From an uncultured Candidatus Saccharibacteria bacterium (GTDB lineage Bacteria > Patescibacteriota > Saccharimonadia > Saccharimonadales > Saccharimonadaceae): DNA of 34,278 nucleotides. Positions 16,278 to 23,714 of the stretch are shown in pieces. The stretch's first letter is position 1, and each line of letters opens with the position of its first letter. The notes under the pieces were generated by a model. That model was not told the DNA's origin and did not search any database. It saw nothing but the letters and a program-made list of their open reading frames with translations. A program made the translations under genes and the position numbers. The stretch spans positions 1 to 34,278 of the forward strand of contig CAOJGQ010000009.1 of the NCBI GenBank assembly GCA_948435375.1, in the 5' to 3' direction.

Positions 16278-16979
16278 GGGTAATCCACTAAATATTGTCA
16301 AAAATGCAATAACTTCCCACCATAACTGTTTCATTATTATTCACAACAGCACAAATACTCATATTTTTACAATAACCGTTTCAGAGTTCATCTCTTCTCT
16401 ATATCATAGCCGTAATAAACAATGTAATTTTTACTATAACAGTTTGGCATATCTGTTTAGGTAAATCTATAAATCCCTAAATCTATCAACAATCTCAAGA
16501 CTTCAAAAACAGCCCAAAAAATCCTCAATTCACTCACCCTGAGCAAATCTCCTAAGAATCATCACATCATAAAATACCATTATCACTTCAAAACTGTTAG
16601 ATTGTTGTAAAAAATACCAAAACTCAGTTCTTTCCCAGATGTTGTAAAAATTAATTCCTCTATTAAAAAATTTAATCATTGTGAAAAATACTAGAACAAA
16701 GAAACATTTTTGTTATAAAATTATTAATCCTTGAACACTATTTTTGTATTTTACATTCTACGATATTCAATTCCGCCAACTCGAGCTCCTCCAAAAAACC
16801 ACTTCCAAAATCTAAACCTTATATTCATTGTAAGAAATACATAAACAGGGATAAAGCAACTACAACTCAATTCTTCACTCAAACGCGAACATTAAATGCG
16901 GTCATCTTTGATTAACGTTGTAAAAATTACAGAGACAGATACAAAACTGACTTTTTCGTCAAAATCGGAAGGTTTGGGG
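16278..16979. repeat. Non-coding region with a cluster of TTGTAAAAA words
   Basis: No gene is seen. The word GTTGTAAAAAATAC or close variants occurs at 16604 (GTTGTAAAAAATACC), 16641 (GTTGTAAAAATTA), ~16680 (TTGTGAAAAATACTAGAACA), ~16832 (TTGTAAGAAATACATAAACA) and 16917 (GTTGTAAAAATTACAGAGAC), with inverted forms near 16330, 16360 and 16430. The cluster ends at the comM promoter, whose -35 (TTGTAA, 16980-16985) is part of the same kind of word. Confidence 0.55.
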
Positions 16980-17009
16980 TTGTAATTTTTCTTTCATTTG
17001 TGCTAGCCT
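16980..17009 (+). promoter_or_regulatory. comM promoter (leaderless)
   Basis: TTGTAA (16980-16985), an 18-nt spacer and TAGCCT (17004-17009) preceded by TGTGC, an extended -10. The ATG begins 6 nt after the -10, and no Shine-Dalgarno is present, so translation would start at the 5' end of the RNA. Confidence 0.5.
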
Positions 17010-17015
17010 AGCTCC

Positions 17016-18626
17016 ATGATCGCAAAAGTATATTCCGCCATTCCCCATGGTTACGATGGTAGTATCGTTACCGTTGAAGCTGACAGCGCTAAGAGTCTCC
17101 CCAATTTTAACATCGTCGGCATGGCTACCAAAACCATCTTCGAAGCCCGCGAACGCGTGCGCTCGGCCATTACTAACTCCGGCTTCACCTTCCCTGCTAA
17201 AAAAGTCACCATCAACCTCGCTCCCGCTGAATTACCCAAAGACGGCACCCATCTTGATCTACCTATCGCTCTTGCTATCCTCGTTATCTCTAAACAACTT
17301 GCGCTTGAAAACCTTACAAATCGTGCTTTCATCGCTGAGCTTTCGCTCGACGGCTGCCTAAAACCCGTCCGCGGCATTGTCAACGCCGTCGAAGCCGCCA
17401 AAAATCACGGTTTTAAAGAAGTTTTCGTCGCAAAGGACAACCTGACTCACGCGTCGCTCGTCCCTGGCATCAAAATCACCTCCGCAAACAACCTACTCGA
17501 AATCTTTCTCTATCTCAAAGGCCAGTCTCCAAACTTAGCACTAACTCAATCCGACTGCCAAACACCCCTTGAAAACCAAACCCGGCCACAAGCCAAAAAC
17601 TTAGCACTAGCCAAATCCGACTGTCAAAACATTCCCAAACCAAGCATCCCAAAATCTAATTGCCCCGACGCGATTCCGTTCGAACAAATCCGCGGCCAAG
17701 ACCTCGCCAAGCGCGCCCTAATTATTGCTATTGCTGGCCACCACAACATTCTCATCTCTGGTCCACCCGGCTCCGGCAAAACCCTACTCGCCCGGGCAGC
17801 TGCCTCTTTGCTCCCACCACTCACTCCAGATGAGCAAATCGAAACCGCCAAAATTCACGCCCTCACCTCCGCCCACTCTGTCATTTCCGACCGCCGCCCA
17901 TTCCGTGCCCCTCACCACTCCGCTTCTACCACTGCCATCATTGGTGGCGGGGCCAACGCCCTACCTGGTGAAATTTCCCTTGCCCACCAAGGCGTGCTTT
18001 TCCTTGATGAACTACCAGAATACCGTCGAGATGTACTCGAATCACTCCGTGGCCCGCTCGAAGACCATTCTATCACCATCTCCCGCGCCCACTACCACAC
18101 TACCTACCCCGCCAATTTTATGCTCATTGCTACCATGAACCCCTGTCCTTGTGGCTATCTTGGCGACCCCACCCACACCTGCACCTGTAGCCGCACCCAA
18201 ATCGAACGTTACGAAAAACACCTTTCTGGCCCCATTCTCGACCGTTTCGACCTCCTTGTTTTCGTCCAACCAGTCAAAAACTCCGAACTCGCCCCTCTCG
18301 AAAACCTCCCCTCAACCCTCAAAACAAGTGTTGTAAAAAATACTATATCTCAATCACTCCAGAGACAAGCACAGCGCTACCGTAAAAGTAATTTTAACAA
18401 CAGTTCCCTTTCCACCGCCGATCTAAATCACCTGAAGATCACTCCCTCCGCCCACCAGCTTATCACCTCCGCCCTCGATAGACTCAATCTTTCCGCCCGC
18501 AGCTACCACAAAGTCCTTAAAGTTTCCCGCACTATCGCCGACCTCGCAGAACAAGATTTTATCCAGCCCGAGCATATTTCTGAAGCTCTCACCTTCCGCC
18601 ATCAGCCCATTGAGCACCAATTTTAA
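17016..18626 (+). CDS. comM: ComM/YifB-type Mg-chelatase-like AAA+ ATPase
   Basis: This 536-residue protein is of the YifB/ComM family. In naturally competent bacteria ComM is a hexameric helicase that extends branches during integration of incoming DNA. Residues 1-165 are the Lon-protease-like N-terminal domain (IVGMATKTIFEARERVRSA, VTINLAPAELPKDG). The AAA+ core has Walker A GPPGSGKT (249-256), Walker B LFLDE (328-332), and the family's Cys-rich MNPCPCGYLGDP...C.C insertion near residue 375. The C-terminus has LNLSARSYHKVLKVSRTIADL. The linker at 170-218 is unusual: it carries imperfect repeats of NLAL.(Q/K)SDCQ. A TTGTAAAAAATA word inside the gene encodes VVKN. It fits a competent lifestyle but is not proof of it. 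Confidence 0.93.
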   Translation: MIAKVYSAIPHGYDGSIVTVEADSAKSLPNFNIVGMATKTIFEARERVRSAITNSGFTFPAKKVTINLAPAELPKDGTHLDLPIALAILVISKQLALENLTNRAFIAELSLDGCLKPVRGIVNAVEAAKNHGFKEVFVAKDNLTHASLVPGIKITSANNLLEIFLYLKGQSPNLALTQSDCQTPLENQTRPQAKNLALAKSDCQNIPKPSIPKSNCPDAIPFEQIRGQDLAKRALIIAIAGHHNILISGPPGSGKTLLARAAASLLPPLTPDEQIETAKIHALTSAHSVISDRRPFRAPHHSASTTAIIGGGANALPGEISLAHQGVLFLDELPEYRRDVLESLRGPLEDHSITISRAHYHTTYPANFMLIATMNPCPCGYLGDPTHTCTCSRTQIERYEKHLSGPILDRFDLLVFVQPVKNSELAPLENLPSTLKTSVVKNTISQSLQRQAQRYRKSNFNNSSLSTADLNHLKITPSAHQLITSALDRLNLSARSYHKVLKVSRTIADLAEQDFIQPEHISEALTFRHQPIEHQF

Positions 18627-18661
18627 CCATGGCAATCATTCATAAAAATACCTCTCACCCC

Positions 18662-18690
18662 TTGCCAACCACCGTAATCTTTGCTATAAT
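18662..18690 (+). promoter_or_regulatory. infC operon promoter
   Basis: TTGCCA (18662-18667), a 17-nt spacer and a perfect TATAAT (18685-18690). The start near 18697 leaves a ~28-nt leader with AAGGA before the ATT start codon at 18725. The promoter excludes the upstream in-frame ATG at 18629. Confidence 0.85.
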
Positions 18691-18724
18691 AAACTCAGTT
18701 CATTTAAGCGAAAGGAATCCACCC

Positions 18725-19249
18725 ATTAGTAAAAACACTCGCACTAGATTAAACGGAGAGATTCGTTATCCATCTGTCCGCGTTATTGGCACTAACGGAG
18801 AGCAACTCGGCATCATGTCTAGCCGCGAAGCTCAATCCCTCGCCCATGAACAAGGCGTCGACCTGGTAGAAATTTCCGCCAATGCCGACCCACCCGTTGT
18901 CAAAATCATCGATTGGGGTAAATACCAATACCAAAAGATGAAAGAAGAGGCTAAAAATCGTAAAAAAGCCCGCGAAAAGCAATCTGAGCTGAAAATTATG
19001 AAAGTTGGCCTCAAAATCAGCGACAACGACCTTAACATCAAAGTTCGCAAGATCAAAAGTTTCCTAGCTGATGGCGACCGAGTAAAGATCATGATTATCT
19101 TTCGTGGTCGCGAATTAGCACATAAAAATCTTGGTCAAGTCATGCTGGACAAAGTTCTCGCCCTCATCGGTGAAGACTTCGAAATCGTCGTCGAAGGCAA
19201 ACCTCAGTTTGCTGGTCGCAATTTCTCCGTCAGCATCCGTAAAAAATAG
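18725..19249 (+). CDS. infC: Translation initiation factor IF-3
   Basis: This 174-residue IF-3 keeps the 30S subunit free and checks start-codon pairing. The N-terminal domain has RLNGEIRYPSVRVIG and LVEISANADPPVVKIIDWGKY (residues ~47-67); a Lys-rich linker follows, and the C-terminal domain includes KIMKVGLKISDNDL and KIMIIFRGRELAH. The start is an ATT codon at 18725 (ATT AGT AAA AAC) with AAGGA 8 nt upstream. A rare ATT start is the classical autoregulatory feature of IF-3 genes: IF-3 rejects its own start. The gene leads the infC-rpmI-rplT-rpmB operon. Confidence 0.93.
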   Translation: MSKNTRTRLNGEIRYPSVRVIGTNGEQLGIMSSREAQSLAHEQGVDLVEISANADPPVVKIIDWGKYQYQKMKEEAKNRKKAREKQSELKIMKVGLKISDNDLNIKVRKIKSFLADGDRVKIMIIFRGRELAHKNLGQVMLDKVLALIGEDFEIVVEGKPQFAGRNFSVSIRKK

Positions 19250-19452
19250 ACCCAAGACGATATTAGAACTTCTTGCGAAAGCCTAACTAATCGTTAGGCG
19301 AGCTAAACTATCAGATTGAATTCGGACCAAGTATTTCCTACTTCTACGGTTCCCTGATCGTACTTTCAATATTAACTAAGCTAATTTCCCAAAATTAGCA
19401 CTCAGCATGTTAGAGTGCTAAACATCCGGAAATTACATAAAGGAATACCATT
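19250..19452 (+). promoter_or_regulatory. Structured intergenic leader before rpmI
   Basis: The 203 nt between infC and rpmI are non-coding and rich in hairpins: GCCTAAC/GTTAGGC (19281-19299), AAGTA/TACTT flanked by GGA and TCC (~19332-19361), GCTAAT/ATTAGC (19380-19399) and AGCACTC/GAGTGCT (19397-19419). The last two share bases 19397-19399 and cannot fully form together. No T tract follows. Placement matches known L20-binding autoregulatory leaders of this operon; similarity in sequence was not established. Confidence 0.5.
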
Positions 19453-19647
19453 ATGCCAAAGATTAAAACGCATAAAGGCACCGCGAAACGAGTCAAACTA
19501 ACCGGTTCTGGTAAACTGGTTCGCGAACGTGCCTATGGCAACCACATTCTTGCCAAAAAGTCGAAAGCGCGCAAGCGCAACATGAAAACTGCTGCCATGA
19601 TCAGCGGTAAAATTGCCAAAAACGTTAAAACATCCCTAGGAGTTTAA
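19453..19647 (+). CDS. rpmI: Ribosomal protein L35
   Basis: This 64-residue 50S protein begins MPKIKTHKGTAKRVKLTGSGKLVRERAYGNHI, the diagnostic L35 start, and is rich in Lys and Arg throughout. AAAGGA lies 9 nt before the ATG. It is one codon-gap upstream of rplT. Confidence 0.96.
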   Translation: MPKIKTHKGTAKRVKLTGSGKLVRERAYGNHILAKKSKARKRNMKTAAMISGKIAKNVKTSLGV

Positions 19648-19648
19648 G

Positions 19649-19999
19649 ATGAGAGTAAAACGTGGCGTCCCAGCTCGGGCCAAACATAAGAAAATCTTGA
19701 ATTCAGCCAAGGGTATGCAGCACTACCGCACCCGCAGCTACCGTCTTGCCAAACAAGGCGTGATTAAATCATTGCGCTATAGCTATCGCGACCGTCGCAA
19801 TCGCAAGCGTGATCTTCGTTCAATTTGGATTACTCGTATCAACAACGCTTCGCGCGAACTCGGAGTTTCCTACTCCCAGCTCATGGCTGGTCTGAAGAAA
19901 AACGGCACTACCATCGACCGCAAAATTCTGGCCGAACTCGCCGTCAATCAGCCCAAAGCTTTCGAAGCGATCGTAAATACCGTGAAGGAGAATAAATAA
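19649..19999 (+). CDS. rplT: Ribosomal protein L20
   Basis: This 116-residue 50S assembly protein has the usual text MRVKRGVPARAKHKKILNSAKGMQHYRTRSYRLAKQ and RDLRSIWITRINNASRELGVSYSQLMAGLK. In other bacteria L20 also represses its own operon by binding the mRNA leader. It starts 1 nt after the rpmI stop and its stop overlaps the rpmB start (TAATG). Confidence 0.97.
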   Translation: MRVKRGVPARAKHKKILNSAKGMQHYRTRSYRLAKQGVIKSLRYSYRDRRNRKRDLRSIWITRINNASRELGVSYSQLMAGLKKNGTTIDRKILAELAVNQPKAFEAIVNTVKENK

Positions 20000-20190
20000 T
20001 GGCTGTCTGTGAAATTAGCGGCAAAGGCAAAATGTACGGTCACAACGTCTCATTTTCCCAGCGCAAAACCCGCAAAGTATTCAAACCTAATGTGCAGAAA
20101 AAAACCCTCACTATTGACGGCAAAAAGGTGAAAGTCAACGTTGCGACTTCTACCTTGCGCACCCTCAAGAAAAAGGGCTTGATCAAATAA
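19999..20190 (+). CDS. rpmB: Ribosomal protein L28
   Basis: This 63-residue 50S protein begins MAVCEISGKGKMYGHNVSFSQRKTRKVFKPNVQ, typical of L28, and ends with TLRTLKKKGLI. It lacks the second pair of zinc-binding cysteines of some L28 forms. Its ATG overlaps the rplT stop codon, giving translational coupling. Having rpmB as fourth gene after rplT is not the common order in E. coli or Bacillus. Confidence 0.94.
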   Translation: MAVCEISGKGKMYGHNVSFSQRKTRKVFKPNVQKKTLTIDGKKVKVNVATSTLRTLKKKGLIK

Positions 20191-20204
20191 TTTTCTACAA
20201 AACT

Positions 20205-20242
20205 GAGCACTTGGGGGCCTAAATATTATATTTAGGCCCCAT
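20205..20242 (+). terminator. Hairpin after rpmB
   Basis: GGGGCCTAAATA and TATTTAGGCCCC form a 12-bp stem, but no T tract follows, so it may be a stabilising or processing hairpin rather than the terminator. The true terminator is probably the one at 20276. A TTGTAAAAATA word follows at 20248. Confidence 0.55.
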
Positions 20243-20275
20243 AAATGTTGTAAAAATAACTAGAACAGTTTAGCC

Positions 20276-20312
20276 AAAAAAGACCAATTCGGTAAGGAGT
20301 TGGTCTTTTTTT
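20276..20312. terminator. Bidirectional terminator between rpmB and rnpB
   Basis: AAAAAAGACCAA and TTGGTCTTTTTTT form a 12-bp stem with A and T tracts on both sides, so it can end the ribosomal-protein operon (+) and rnpB (-). Confidence 0.92.
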
Positions 20313-20762
20313 GAGCCTTCAGTAAGCCGGGTTCTGTAATCTACATATCGCTATGAAGACCGACAGCCATCTATCTAGGCACAAAATTACTTTTATGCTC
20401 CAGCGGTGATCGCGCATCCTCGAACCAAGGTATCTAGCGCTCCTTGCAGCCAGTAGGGTTTGCCTCCTCCCCATGTCACCATGAGGAGCTGTGGGCTCTT
20501 ACCCCACTCTTTTCACCCTTGCCTGGCACCCTAGAATCGCCAAGATTGTGATTTTCTTCTCTTGTAGCGCGTCTTCCTCAACGAGCAAGAGAAAAATAAA
20601 TTGCAAGATTGACGATTATAGGATGTCAGGCGGTTTAAGTCTCTGTGGTACTTTCCCTACCCTTTCGGGCGGTCGCCGTTAGCGACTACTGTGTTCTATG
20701 CTGCCCGGACTTTCCTCTCGACTAATCTGTAGACTAGTCCAGCGACTGTCTTTCAGGCTCTC
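20313..20762 (-). ncRNA. rnpB: RNase P RNA (bacterial type A-like)
   Basis: The catalytic RNA of RNase P, which trims tRNA 5' ends. The conserved core is visible on the minus strand: GAGGAAAGTCCGGGC near the 5' end, ACAGAACCCGGCTTA near the 3' end, and P1 formed by GAGCCT and AGGCTC at the two ends. The length, about 450 nt, exceeds the E. coli RNA (377 nt). The extra bases seem to lie in the peripheral helix around 20540-20640 (TCTTCTCTTG against CAAGAGAA). A promoter (20767-20795) and the shared terminator at 20276 flank it. Confidence 0.96.
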
Positions 20763-20766
20763 TCTA

Positions 20767-20795
20767 ATACTAACATAAACTTCTTATAAATGCAA
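20767..20795 (-). promoter_or_regulatory. rnpB promoter
   Basis: On the minus strand, TTGCAT (20790-20795), a 17-nt spacer and TAGTAT (20767-20772), a few bases from the RNA 5' end. Confidence 0.7.
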
Positions 20796-20847
20796 AATAG
20801 CCCGCCAAAACCCCTTTTCCATCACATCACCCCCCTCCACTACATTC

Positions 20848-21699
20848 CTACTCTTCAAACTGCCGGTCAATCGCCAAATTCGCCTGCGCGTCCGCCTGCG
20901 TATTTTGCTCTCTCACCACATGCACGAACGCACAAGCTTCAAAATTCTTCGAAAGTCTCCTCACGTCATCGTGAATCGCTAAAAGATCACGATTTTTGAC
21001 TTTATATATTCCATTCATCTGATTTACCATCATCAAATTATCGCTCACGAAGCGCACCCTCTTCAAACCCAGCTCCAAAGCCTGCTCGCAACCCTCTTTC
21101 AAAGCATAATATTCCGCCACTCTCGATGTCGCAAAACCGATAAATTTCCCACCACACGCCAAAACTTCACCATTTTCGCCCACAATATGATAGCCAATCC
21201 CCGCCGGACCCGGGTTCCCTCGGCTACTTCCATCCACGTACACCGTTGCACTATTCGCCACAGTTTTATAATTCTCTCGCGATTCAACATCACCCCTCTC
21301 TTCAATCTCCAGCGCCGTCGCACTCGCTTCATCCAAATGATAGCTATTCGCCTCATCCAACTTCACGTATTTATACGCCGTATATCGATCGCGTGCCTCA
21401 ACCTTGCTATCCGCGAGAAGTTCTACACTATATATAATATATAGATTACTCAGCTGACTCGCCCCATGCGGCGCCAAAAAAGTCACCACATCCCTCAAAA
21501 CTGTAGCCTTAGTTGCTTCAATCCCTAAATATTCTTCCAACATCCGCGCCAAAGCTTCCTCTGGCTGTTCACCAAATTTAATCTTTCCAGTTGGCAACTC
21601 CCAAGTCGGCGCCGCATCCAACCGCCCATGGCTCCTTTTCATAATCAAAACGCCATGTTCGTTTTTGATAATCCCCACTACTCGAATTCTTTGTTTCAT
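20848..21699 (-). CDS. Fusion of a degenerate Nudix domain and RNase HI-like domain
   Basis: This 283-residue protein has two domains. Residues 1-130 are Nudix: the box is GKIKFGEQPEEALARMLEEYLGI (38-60), matching G-x5-E-x7-R but with RMLEEYLGI where REUXEEXGU is expected. Two of the metal-binding glutamates are thus Met and Tyr, so hydrolase activity is doubtful. Residues ~150-283 are RNase H: VDGSSRGNPGPAG with Asp156, Glu196 in AEYYAL, Asp220 in VSDN and Asp270 in ADAQANLA, the full catalytic DEDD set. RNase H removes RNA from RNA-DNA hybrids. The ATG at 21699 is preceded by GGAGGTGG. A ~250-nt structured leader lies upstream. Confidence 0.85.
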   Translation of the reverse strand: MKQRIRVVGIIKNEHGVLIMKRSHGRLDAAPTWELPTGKIKFGEQPEEALARMLEEYLGIEATKATVLRDVVTFLAPHGASQLSNLYIIYSVELLADSKVEARDRYTAYKYVKLDEANSYHLDEASATALEIEERGDVESRENYKTVANSATVYVDGSSRGNPGPAGIGYHIVGENGEVLACGGKFIGFATSRVAEYYALKEGCEQALELGLKRVRFVSDNLMMVNQMNGIYKVKNRDLLAIHDDVRRLSKNFEACAFVHVVREQNTQADAQANLAIDRQFEE

Positions 21700-21714
21700 T
21701 CCACCTCCGTGTTA

Positions 21715-21958
21715 ATTATTTTGAGAGCATTATTGATAGCTAGTACAAGGACGGGGCTATAAGCCCAGAGACCGAGCAACGGAAATCCTGACGCAGTAAT
21801 AGTTATTAAGAATGTCCTCAAAGACCCTAGCAGCTATGTTTTCCCTGTTGTATAAACAAGGTGGGTAAAATCTTATGCTCATTTCCACGGAAATAAGCCA
21901 CGAAATCCCTAAAACATGATTATTCAGGAAAATCATGCCGCCACTAGGGTTACCCTCA
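21715..21958 (-). ncRNA. Structured leader or small RNA upstream of the Nudix-RNase H gene
   Basis: An extended -10 (TGCTATAAT, hexamer ~21957-21962) starts ~240 nt of non-coding RNA. Visible hairpins, 5' to 3': CCCTA...TAGGG enclosing CATGATT/AATCATG (~21900-21950); GTGG...CCAC enclosing CTTAT/ATAAG and ATTTCC/GGAAAT (~21850-21900); and GGGCTTATAGCCC (~21755). No terminator is seen before the gene, so it may be a 5' leader. It does not match SRP RNA, 6S or a riboswitch I know. Confidence 0.45.
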
Positions 21959-21979
21959 TTATAGCACAGTTTTTATTTT

Positions 21980-22627
21980 CTACCCCAAAACCATACTTAA
22001 CAACTGCAAAATCCCCTGCATCGCCCCCAGCATAAAAGTTGACAAAAAACTCGGGAACACAATCACCACAATCATCACCAACACTATCCCCCAACGTTCC
22101 ATTCTCTCCATCATCCCCCTAATCTCATCTGGCATCAAAGCATACAACACTCTCGAACCATCCAGCGGCGGAATCGGGATCAAGTTAAAAATCCCAAAAC
22201 CCAAGTTAATATAAACCAGATTCACCATTATCTCCCCCATCATCCCTGGCATATACATCAACGTCCCACTATCCAGCATCAAAACTCCAGTCGCATGCCC
22301 AATCACCGCCACCACAATTGCAATCAAAAAATTCGTCAATGGCCCAGCAATAGCCACCAACGCCATTCCCCACACCCCATGCCGCAAATTGCGCGAATCC
22401 ACTGGCACCGGTTTCGCCCCACCAAAAATCGGCGCCCCCGACATATACAGCATTACCGGCACCAAAATCGACAGCACCGGGTCAATATGCTTCACTGGAT
22501 TCAACGTCAACCGCCCCTCCTCCTTCGCCGTATCATCCCCTAAGCAGTACGCCATCACTCCGTGCGCCAGCTCATGCAAAATCATCGACCCCAGCACTAC
22601 AACCAGTACTATTACTAGCTCCACCAT
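21980..22627 (-). CDS. Site-2 protease family (M50) membrane metalloprotease
   Basis: This 215-residue intramembrane protease has HELAH (18-22), the zinc ligands with catalytic Glu, NPVKHIDP (43-50), and PIPPLDGSRV (151-160), where the LDG supplies the third ligand. Four to six hydrophobic segments are visible. It belongs to the compact YwhC-like group without PDZ or CBS domains, and the substrate is unknown. It begins 5 nt after the stop of the MBL-like gene and closes the operon that starts with miaA. Confidence 0.9.
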   Translation of the reverse strand: MVELVIVLVVVLGSMILHELAHGVMAYCLGDDTAKEEGRLTLNPVKHIDPVLSILVPVMLYMSGAPIFGGAKPVPVDSRNLRHGVWGMALVAIAGPLTNFLIAIVVAVIGHATGVLMLDSGTLMYMPGMMGEIMVNLVYINLGFGIFNLIPIPPLDGSRVLYALMPDEIRGMMERMERWGIVLVMIVVIVFPSFLSTFMLGAMQGILQLLSMVLG

Positions 22628-22631
22628 CGCC

Positions 22632-23090
22632 CTAAGTTAGCGCAATCACTTCCAACGCCGCCGGCAAAGCGTCTTTACTCTTTACCTTATACTTCCGCTC
22701 TGCTCTCGGCGCCAGTTTCAACTCTGTTACCATTCCATCGACATTTCCCGTTGCAACCACCGATTTCGGCTCAATCTCACGCACCGCTCGCACCGAACTT
22801 GTACACAATACATCGGAAATCCCCAGCTCATCCAGCGCCAGCGCCTCATCAATATCCCCCAAAATCCCCACATGCGTATTCCCAATCACTGCATCATAAA
22901 TCGTATGCGCATTATCCGCCGTCGCAATTCCCCGAATCGCCACATCACCAATCTCAAACTCCCCCGGTCCCACAATCTTCCCCACCTCAAGATCCGCATC
23001 AATCGACTCTTCCGCCAGGTTAAACTTCACCTTCGCCTTCTTCGTCGTAATCACAATTTCTACCGGGTCTTTACTTTCAATCTCAAACAT
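22632..23090 (-). CDS. Degenerate metallo-beta-lactamase-fold protein
   Basis: This 152-residue protein resembles the short, UlaG-like MBL-fold proteins of Patescibacteria: IVGPGEFEIGDVAIRGIATADNAHTIYDAV and a strand-rich end ELKLAPRAERKYKVKSK. The HxHxDH metal motif is absent, so metal-dependent hydrolysis is unlikely. The call rests on the GPGE(F/Y)E(I/V).....I.G pattern and is moderate. The gene begins 9 nt after the stop of the winged-helix gene and ends 4 nt before the M50 gene. Confidence 0.55.
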   Translation of the reverse strand: MFEIESKDPVEIVITTKKAKVKFNLAEESIDADLEVGKIVGPGEFEIGDVAIRGIATADNAHTIYDAVIGNTHVGILGDIDEALALDELGISDVLCTSSVRAVREIEPKSVVATGNVDGMVTELKLAPRAERKYKVKSKDALPAALEVIALT

Positions 23091-23099
23091 CTTACCTCC

Positions 23100-23714
23100 T
23101 TATTCCTTAACTATCTTCTCTGGATCATACAATTCCGCAATTTCCATCTCAAGCACTTCCATCAAAAACTTATCTCGCACGCTCTTTCGGTAGAGAAAAT
23201 CATCCCTACTCATAATAACATAATTCATTGGTTTTCCACGCCTTTGTTCCACCACTTCTGCCCACCTTGTCAACTTTTTCGTCCGATCATCCCCAATCAC
23301 TAGCATATCAATCCCCTCTTGCCCCGGTAGACGGTTCATCAGCACCATCGCCCGCAAATATTTCGCCACCGGTCGGATATATTCCTGCCAGTTATTAGTC
23401 GCCGCCCGTTTCACCTCCACCACAGTGTCCGGCGTCACCTTTCGTCCAAAAATCTCTTGAAAAGCATGCGCATACGGATGTTTCATATTCGCCGAATAGT
23501 ACACCTTATTATCATAAGTCTCACTCTTCACCACCCCAATCCCCTCGAGGTTAATCAACTCCCGCCGCACGGAATTAATCTGTTCTTCAATCACCCGCGT
23601 AATTTCCCGCACATAAAACGATTGTCCAGTATTAGAAAAGAAAAGATCAAGCAATTTAGCCCTCGTTTTCGAGCCGAACAATTTTTCTACTGGAGTGCTA
23701 TCTTCCTTGCTCAT
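23100..23714 (-). CDS. Winged-helix regulator with nucleotidyltransferase-like domain
   Basis: In this 204-residue protein, residues 10-75 are a winged helix (LFGSKTRAKLLDLFFSNTGQSFYVREITRVI...INSVRRELINLEGIGVVKS). Residues ~108-190 resemble a minimal nucleotidyltransferase domain (RAMVLMNRLPGQEGIDMLVIGD...), but the GSxxxG-D-x-D catalytic text is missing, so enzyme activity is not expected. The start overlaps the end of miaA by 17 nt. A TAAAAT with TGTGC before it suggests an extra internal promoter. Confidence 0.65.
   Translation of the reverse strand: MSKEDSTPVEKLFGSKTRAKLLDLFFSNTGQSFYVREITRVIEEQINSVRRELINLEGIGVVKSETYDNKVYYSANMKHPYAHAFQEIFGRKVTPDTVVEVKRAATNNWQEYIRPVAKYLRAMVLMNRLPGQEGIDMLVIGDDRTKKLTRWAEVVEQRRGKPMNYVIMSRDDFLYRKSVRDKFLMEVLEMEIAELYDPEKIVKE

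Noticed and set aside
18629-18724. ATG at 18629 as infC start
   Set aside because: It is upstream of a consensus promoter (18662-18690) and the 32 residues it adds are not IF-3-like.
19281-19299. Integron attC-like GCCTAAC...GTTAGGC
   Set aside because: The two boxes are only 5 nt apart, while attC sites need tens of bases between them, and no integrase or cassette array is present.
21740-21800. SRP (4.5S) RNA in the leader upstream of the Nudix-RNase H gene
   Set aside because: CAGG and GGAAAT words occur, but the conserved GGAAGGAAGCAGC-type apical loop is absent on both strands.
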